Below are positions 6,754-10,035 of a stretch of DNA of 10,035 nt, piece after piece. Below the pieces are notes generated by a model, which saw only the letters and a list, made by a program, of their open reading frames with translations, searched no databases and was not told where the DNA came from. A program made the translations under genes and the position numbers. Numbering within the stretch: the first letter of the stretch is position 1; each line of letters starts with the position of its first letter. This DNA is from Akkermansia sp. (GTDB taxonomy: Bacteria > Verrucomicrobiota > Verrucomicrobiia > Verrucomicrobiales > Akkermansiaceae), in contig JAGBZE010000136.1 in NCBI GenBank assembly GCA_017628435.1, forward strand, positions 1 to 10,035. Reading direction: 5' to 3'.

Positions 6754-6786
6754 CATCCCCTGATTCCGGAAAGGAATCAGGGGATG
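6754..6786. terminator. Perfect 14-bp hairpin between convergent genes
   Basis: CATCCCCTGATTCC (6754-6767) and GGAATCAGGGGATG (6773-6786) pair perfectly around a 5-base loop. The structure lies 58 bases before the ATPase stop on the opposite strand and 145 bases after the cassette's last stop. Neither side has a T-tract, so it is best read as a bidirectional 3'-end stabiliser or factor-assisted terminator. Confidence 0.6.
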
Positions 6787-6843
6787 TCGCAAAGCAGATC
6801 ATCTGTGTTGGTGAAACACTTGGTACTGTGCCGTGAGCTCCTG

Positions 6844-8193
6844 CTACTCGATGACTGCCGGTAGCTGGGAAATAGCGTAGAGCGGCAGATCGGTGAGTAC
6901 AGTGGCGGTATGGGAGTACTGCGGCGTCTTGAACGCGTATTCACTGGTGGAATAGGGGCGCAGGGAGGAGCGGACGGCATGGCGCGGCTGGAATCGCTGG
7001 CAATAGACCAGCAGACTGCGGGCCCGCAGATTGCCACCGCTCTTGACTTCGATGGGAATGATATTGCCACGCAGGGTACAGAGAAAATCCACCTCGGCCT
7101 TGGCATTCTTTTCTTCGCTGGCCCAGTAGCAGGGTGCCAGGTCGCACGTGGCGCGAAGTTCCTGCTGCACAAATTGTTCTGCCAGAGCTCCTTTGAATTC
7201 GCTGAAGATATCGTCACCGTCCAGCAGGGTACCGGCATCCAGCCCGCTGACGGCGGATAGCAGGCCGACATCCAGGAAATACACCTTGCTGATGCCGCTT
7301 TCCCAGTAGGACGACATGGGCAGAGCCGGCTTTTTAATACGGGGCACGGGATGAATCAATCCGGCATCCTGCAACCAGCGCAGGGGAATTTCCAGGGCTT
7401 TGCGGCGGGCACCATCGTAAACAACGCTATAAACAAAGCGTTTGTTTTCCCGGGCCAGCTGCTGGGGCACAGAGTCCCACACCATATTCAGCCTGGGTTG
7501 GGATTCGGTTGGCGCGTGTTTGCTGAAATCCTCGCGGTAGTCTCGCAGCAAATTGAGCTGAGCCTGCCGTACTTCTTCAAAATTCCGCAGTTTATCGTAT
7601 ACCTGCACCACGCCGGGCATTCCACCCACGTACAGATAGGTGCGCAGATAGCGGATATAGAGGTCTTCAAAGTGGTTGATGAGTTTCCAATCCCTTTTCT
7701 GCAGCAAAGTCGCTAGCTGGGCTTGCCCGATGGCCTCCAGAAACTCGCAAAAGCTCATGGGATACAAATTCAACCGGTCAACCTTTCCGACGGGGAACCC
7801 CGTGCCAACATGGTCAGCTACACCCAGCAGTGAGCCTGCGGCTACGACAGCGTATTCCCTGGCCTCCTCGCAGAAATACTTCAATGAGGTGAGTGCGGCG
7901 GGGCATTCCTGAATTTCGTCCAGAATGATGAGCGTATTCTGCGGTTCGACAACACATTTGCCTTCGATGGAAATGGCCTCCAGCAGACGAGGGATATCAA
8001 AGTCTATGCTGAATGCGCGACGCGCTCGTTCGCTGTTATCAAAGCGGATGTAGGCCACGTTTTTGAAGTGCAGACGACCGAATTCCTGCATGAGCCAGGT
8101 TTTCCCCACCTGGCGAGCCCCCATCAGCAGAAGCGGCTTACGAAAGGGGTGATCCTTCCATTTTTTCAGCTTCTCTATCGCGTATCTTTTCAT
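6844..8193 (-). CDS. AAA family ATPase with DUF4143 C-terminal domain
   Basis: A 449-residue ATPase of the AAA_14/DUF4143 group. Walker A is GARQVGKT (residues 25-32) and Walker B is LIILDEIQE (Asp92-Glu93). AAGSLLG carries the sensor region, and YVGGMPGVV opens the middle helical part. The C-terminal domain has EVDFLCTLRG followed by IIPIEVKSG, the D...ExK arrangement of a PD-(D/E)XK nuclease-like fold (about Asp369, Glu382, Lys384). These proteins are widespread in gut bacteria, often in multiple copies, and their function is unsettled; roles in mobile DNA or toxin-like behaviour have been proposed. An open frame extends upstream to 8322, but a near-perfect promoter lies inside that extension and its codons come from tandem repeats, so ATG 8193 (MKRYAIEKL) is chosen. 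It appears to be a single-gene unit. Confidence 0.9.
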   Translation of the reverse strand: MKRYAIEKLKKWKDHPFRKPLLLMGARQVGKTWLMQEFGRLHFKNVAYIRFDNSERARRAFSIDFDIPRLLEAISIEGKCVVEPQNTLIILDEIQECPAALTSLKYFCEEAREYAVVAAGSLLGVADHVGTGFPVGKVDRLNLYPMSFCEFLEAIGQAQLATLLQKRDWKLINHFEDLYIRYLRTYLYVGGMPGVVQVYDKLRNFEEVRQAQLNLLRDYREDFSKHAPTESQPRLNMVWDSVPQQLARENKRFVYSVVYDGARRKALEIPLRWLQDAGLIHPVPRIKKPALPMSSYWESGISKVYFLDVGLLSAVSGLDAGTLLDGDDIFSEFKGALAEQFVQQELRATCDLAPCYWASEEKNAKAEVDFLCTLRGNIIPIEVKSGGNLRARSLLVYCQRFQPRHAVRSSLRPYSTSEYAFKTPQYSHTATVLTDLPLYAISQLPAVIE

Positions 8194-8214
8194 GGCCTCT
8201 ATTGTGTGTTCATA

Positions 8215-8243
8215 GTTATATTCTCTTTTTGATTCACTGTCAA
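8215..8243 (-). promoter_or_regulatory. Sigma-70-like promoter of the ATPase gene
   Basis: On the minus strand TTGACA (8238-8243) and TATAAC (8215-8220) are separated by exactly 17 bases. Transcription would start near 8208, about 15 bases before the ATG at 8193. This supports that start codon over the longer open frame. Confidence 0.8.
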
Positions 8244-8250
8244 TACCAAT

Positions 8251-8340
8251 TTGCAAAAACCCAAGGTTAAATTCAGCACTGGCGTTGCAAAAAACCAAGG
8301 TTAAATTCAGCACTGGTGTCACAAAAAACCAAGGTTAAAG
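8251..8340. repeat. 34-bp tandem repeat, about 2.6 copies
   Basis: Units begin at 8251, 8285 and 8319. The first two share nearly all 34 bases, with the core AAGGTTAAATTCAGCACTGG. The third is partial and diverges after AAGGTTAAA. The array stands directly upstream of the ATPase -35 box. The units are contiguous with no spacers, so it is not a CRISPR. It may be a repeated regulator-binding site or a slippage product. Confidence 0.85.
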
Positions 8341-8349
8341 TTCATCATT

Positions 8350-8377
8350 CGTCCGCGCCAACGGCAAGGATAACGTT
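8350..8377 (+). repeat. 28-bp direct repeat, right copy
   Basis: Second copy of the repeat at 1863-1890, in the same orientation, with three substitutions. Two of them (GC to AA) break the middle of the hairpin stem that is perfect in the left copy. It lies between the 34-bp array and the Sel1 gene promoter, at the apparent right end of the accessory block. Confidence 0.7.
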
Positions 8378-8380
8378 ACT

Positions 8381-8430
8381 GGGCGCTTGTGGAGGCAATG
8401 CGCCCCCCCGCCCCGCCTCGAACCGGGGCG
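8381..8430 (+). other. Two GC-rich hairpins upstream of the Sel1 gene
   Basis: GGGCGC (8381-8386) pairs with GCGCCC (8400-8405), and CGCCCCG (8409-8415) pairs with CGGGGCG (8424-8430). They lie upstream of the promoter at 8447-8475, so they would not be in that transcript. They may end incoming transcription from the left or be remnants of the junction. Confidence 0.4.
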
Positions 8431-8446
8431 AGAACGCAAAACGCGC

Positions 8447-8475
8447 TTGCACTCGGGCGCGGGCTCAGGTAGAAT
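8447..8475 (+). promoter_or_regulatory. Sigma-70-like promoter of the Sel1-repeat gene
   Basis: TTGCAC (8447-8452) and TAGAAT (8470-8475) are 17 bases apart, each matching the consensus at five of six positions. The expected start of transcription, near 8482, is only about six bases before the ATG at 8488. The mRNA would be nearly leaderless, in keeping with the absent Shine-Dalgarno. Confidence 0.65.
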
Positions 8476-8487
8476 GCAGAGCATACC

Positions 8488-9978
8488 ATGCAGCGCGTAC
8501 TTTCTTTTCTTGCTCTTTCCGTATTGCCGGTCGCGGCGCAGTCGATTGCCGATGACCAGGCCTTTGCCGATGCCGTGAAGCAGTTTCTGCCAGGACCGGC
8601 CACAGCCATGCCGGCTCCGAAGAAAACCGAGCTCACCTTTACCCCGGATGCGGCACGCGCTGCCGATACTTCCCCCGCAGCCCACCCGGAGGCCTACGCC
8701 CGATTCATCGGCCACCTGGACCAGCAGCTCAAGGATAACACCTACGACTTCTGCCAGGCCATGCGCGAAATTCTGGAGGCCACCAACGATGAATTCGCCG
8801 TGATGAGCTGGATGGAAAAGGCCGCAGCGGAGGGCAATCCGGTAGCCTGCCAGTTTGTGGGCGACCGCCGCCTTACCCGCGTGGCACGCGACAAGATGCA
8901 GGCTCCGGAAATCAAGGAGGCCTACGCTCTGGTACGCAAGGCGGCAGATGCCGGATACGATGCAGCCAAAATCAACGTATGCATGTGCATGAAGATGGGC
9001 ATCGGCACCGCTCAGGATGAGGAGGCAGCCGATAAATACATGTTCGAAGCCTGCCGCAGCGGCAACATGATTCCCCGCTACAAGTGGCTGCAGATGAATG
9101 GCAGACTCCGCAGCTGGGAAGACCGCGAGCGCCCCGAGGTGGCAGCTGAAATCAACCGCGGTAACCACCATGTCGTCTATTACTTGTCCAGCGTGGCCCC
9201 CACGGCAGTGGAACAAGTCGGCATGCTGCGCCAGGCCGCCGAAAAGGGCAATCCGGAAGCCCTCTATGCCCTCTCCGCACTTTGCTCCAAGAAAGCGCCC
9301 AAGGAGAGCTACACTCTGCTGAAGGAGGCAGTGCGTTTGCACAGCGCCGATGCTCTGTTTGCCCTCGGTTCCGCCATGACTGATGGCGATCCCGATAACC
9401 CCACCCTCAAGGAAGCAGGCGTAGAGCACAACGATGCCGCCGGCCGCGCCTTCATCAAGCTTGCATCCATGATGGGCAATGTGTCTGCCAGCTTCTGGCT
9501 TGGCAGCGTCAATTATCATGGTCACTGTGGCATGCCGGTGGACAAGGAGCGCGCATTCAAGCATTTTGACAACGGCGCGCTGGCTGGCAACCCCACCTGC
9601 GGCACAGCAGCTGGCATCATGCTGCTGCGTGGTCTCGGCGTTCCGCAGGACACTCGTAAGGGGCTCTACTATCTGAATGTTGCGGCTAACGCCGGCGTGC
9701 CGCATGCCGTTATCATGCTGGCATACGCCCAGCACGAGGGCCTTGGGCTGCCGGCTGACACCAAGGCCGCATGCAAACTGCTGCAGGAAGCTGCTGCACT
9801 GGGGCAGAAGCGGGCCTATGTCTACCTGGCCTATCTCACCGCCAAGGGTGGCAACAACCAGGCAGCTGACCCCCGAACCGCAGAGCGCTATGTACGCATG
9901 GCATCGCTCGACATGAAGGATGAAGCCAAAACATTGTACGACAAGCTGATGACTGAGGGATGGAACCCCGAGCCTTGA
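8488..9978 (+). CDS. Secreted Sel1-repeat (TPR-like) protein
   Basis: A 496-residue exported protein. Residues 1-18 form a short signal peptide (an Arg, then the hydrophobic LSFLALSVLPVAAQS) with a likely cut after VAA. A linker rich in Pro and Ala follows to about residue 70. The rest is alpha-helical solenoid built of Sel1-like repeats, recognisable by units such as WMEKAAAEGNPVA, LVRKAADAGYDAAK, MLRQAAEKGNPEALYAL, AFKHFDNGALAGNP, LGVPQDTRKGLYYLNVAANAG and LGLPADTKAACKLLQEAAALG, some seven or eight in all. Sel1 proteins act as protein-binding scaffolds in the envelope, and the partner is unknown. Start choice rests on the signal peptide and the promoter just upstream. High GC and codon use match hemW and nagB, so it probably belongs to the core chromosome. 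Confidence 0.88.
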   Translation: MQRVLSFLALSVLPVAAQSIADDQAFADAVKQFLPGPATAMPAPKKTELTFTPDAARAADTSPAAHPEAYARFIGHLDQQLKDNTYDFCQAMREILEATNDEFAVMSWMEKAAAEGNPVACQFVGDRRLTRVARDKMQAPEIKEAYALVRKAADAGYDAAKINVCMCMKMGIGTAQDEEAADKYMFEACRSGNMIPRYKWLQMNGRLRSWEDRERPEVAAEINRGNHHVVYYLSSVAPTAVEQVGMLRQAAEKGNPEALYALSALCSKKAPKESYTLLKEAVRLHSADALFALGSAMTDGDPDNPTLKEAGVEHNDAAGRAFIKLASMMGNVSASFWLGSVNYHGHCGMPVDKERAFKHFDNGALAGNPTCGTAAGIMLLRGLGVPQDTRKGLYYLNVAANAGVPHAVIMLAYAQHEGLGLPADTKAACKLLQEAAALGQKRAYVYLAYLTAKGGNNQAADPRTAERYVRMASLDMKDEAKTLYDKLMTEGWNPEP

Positions 9979-9985
9979 TTTTCAA

Positions 9986-10024
9986 AACTCAACACAAACG
10001 GCTAAATTTGTTGTTCATTTTTTT
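9986..10024 (+). terminator. Probable terminator after the Sel1-repeat gene
   Basis: CAACACAAA (9990-9997 region) can pair with TTTGTTG (10007-10013) with one bulged base, and a run of seven T follows at 10018-10024. The stem is AT-rich and imperfect, so termination strength is uncertain. Confidence 0.45.
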
Positions 10025-10035
10025 CCTCCTTAAAT

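Noticed and set aside
6599..6802. 67-codon minus-strand frame in the gap after the glycan cassette
   Set aside because: It runs through the hairpins, has no recognisable domain or start signal, and overlaps the end of the cassette.
8251..8340. Possible small CRISPR array
   Set aside because: The 34-bp units are contiguous with no unique spacers, and no cas genes are nearby.
8335..9735. 466-codon open frame on the minus strand, antisense to the Sel1-repeat gene
   Set aside because: It mirrors a high-GC gene that has a signal peptide, recognisable Sel1 repeats and a promoter. The antisense product is rich in His, Cys, Gly and Ala with no recognisable domain, as expected for a shadow frame.

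Overview
The window looks like a bacterial chromosome of fairly high GC, with housekeeping genes at both ends and a lower-GC accessory block between them. Gene styles suggest a gut Verrucomicrobiota, possibly Akkermansia-like. The grounds are a NagB of the GIGRTGHIGFNEPGS type, start codons mostly lacking Shine-Dalgarno sequences, a secreted Sel1-repeat protein, and a polysaccharide cassette beside a tyrosine recombinase. The taxonomic call is an inference from style, since no marker gene is present.

Left flank (1-1859): the 3' part of glucosamine-6-phosphate deaminase (nagB), a textbook intrinsic terminator, then a complete hemW-like radical SAM gene. Accessory block (about 1863-8377): a leftward tyrosine recombinase (2088-3092); a rightward, translationally coupled three-gene membrane/glycan cassette made of a GtrA-family protein, an FAD-dependent oxidoreductase of the polysaccharide-cluster type, and a polytopic GT-C-like membrane protein (3276-6608); and a leftward AAA/DUF4143 ATPase (6844-8193). 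Right flank (8488-9978): a secreted Sel1-repeat protein with its own near-leaderless promoter.

The most interesting structure is the 183-base gap between the divergent recombinase and glycan cassette. It holds a 124-bp segment with a strong TATAAT box, bounded by an 18-bp inverted repeat (17/18 matches). One arm lies 7 bases before the recombinase ATG and the other 16 bases before the gtrA ATG. I interpret this as a candidate invertible promoter (phase-variation switch) worked by the adjacent recombinase and controlling a surface-glycan or glycolipid cassette.

A second large-scale signal is a 28-bp direct repeat (25/28 identical, 16 bases perfect) just after hemW and again upstream of the Sel1 gene. 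It brackets the whole accessory block and could mark island ends, although a dispersed repeat family is a real alternative. Smaller signals are two heptanucleotide tandem arrays next to the recombinase 3' end, a 34-bp tandem repeat upstream of the ATPase promoter, and a perfect 14-bp hairpin between the convergent cassette and ATPase genes.
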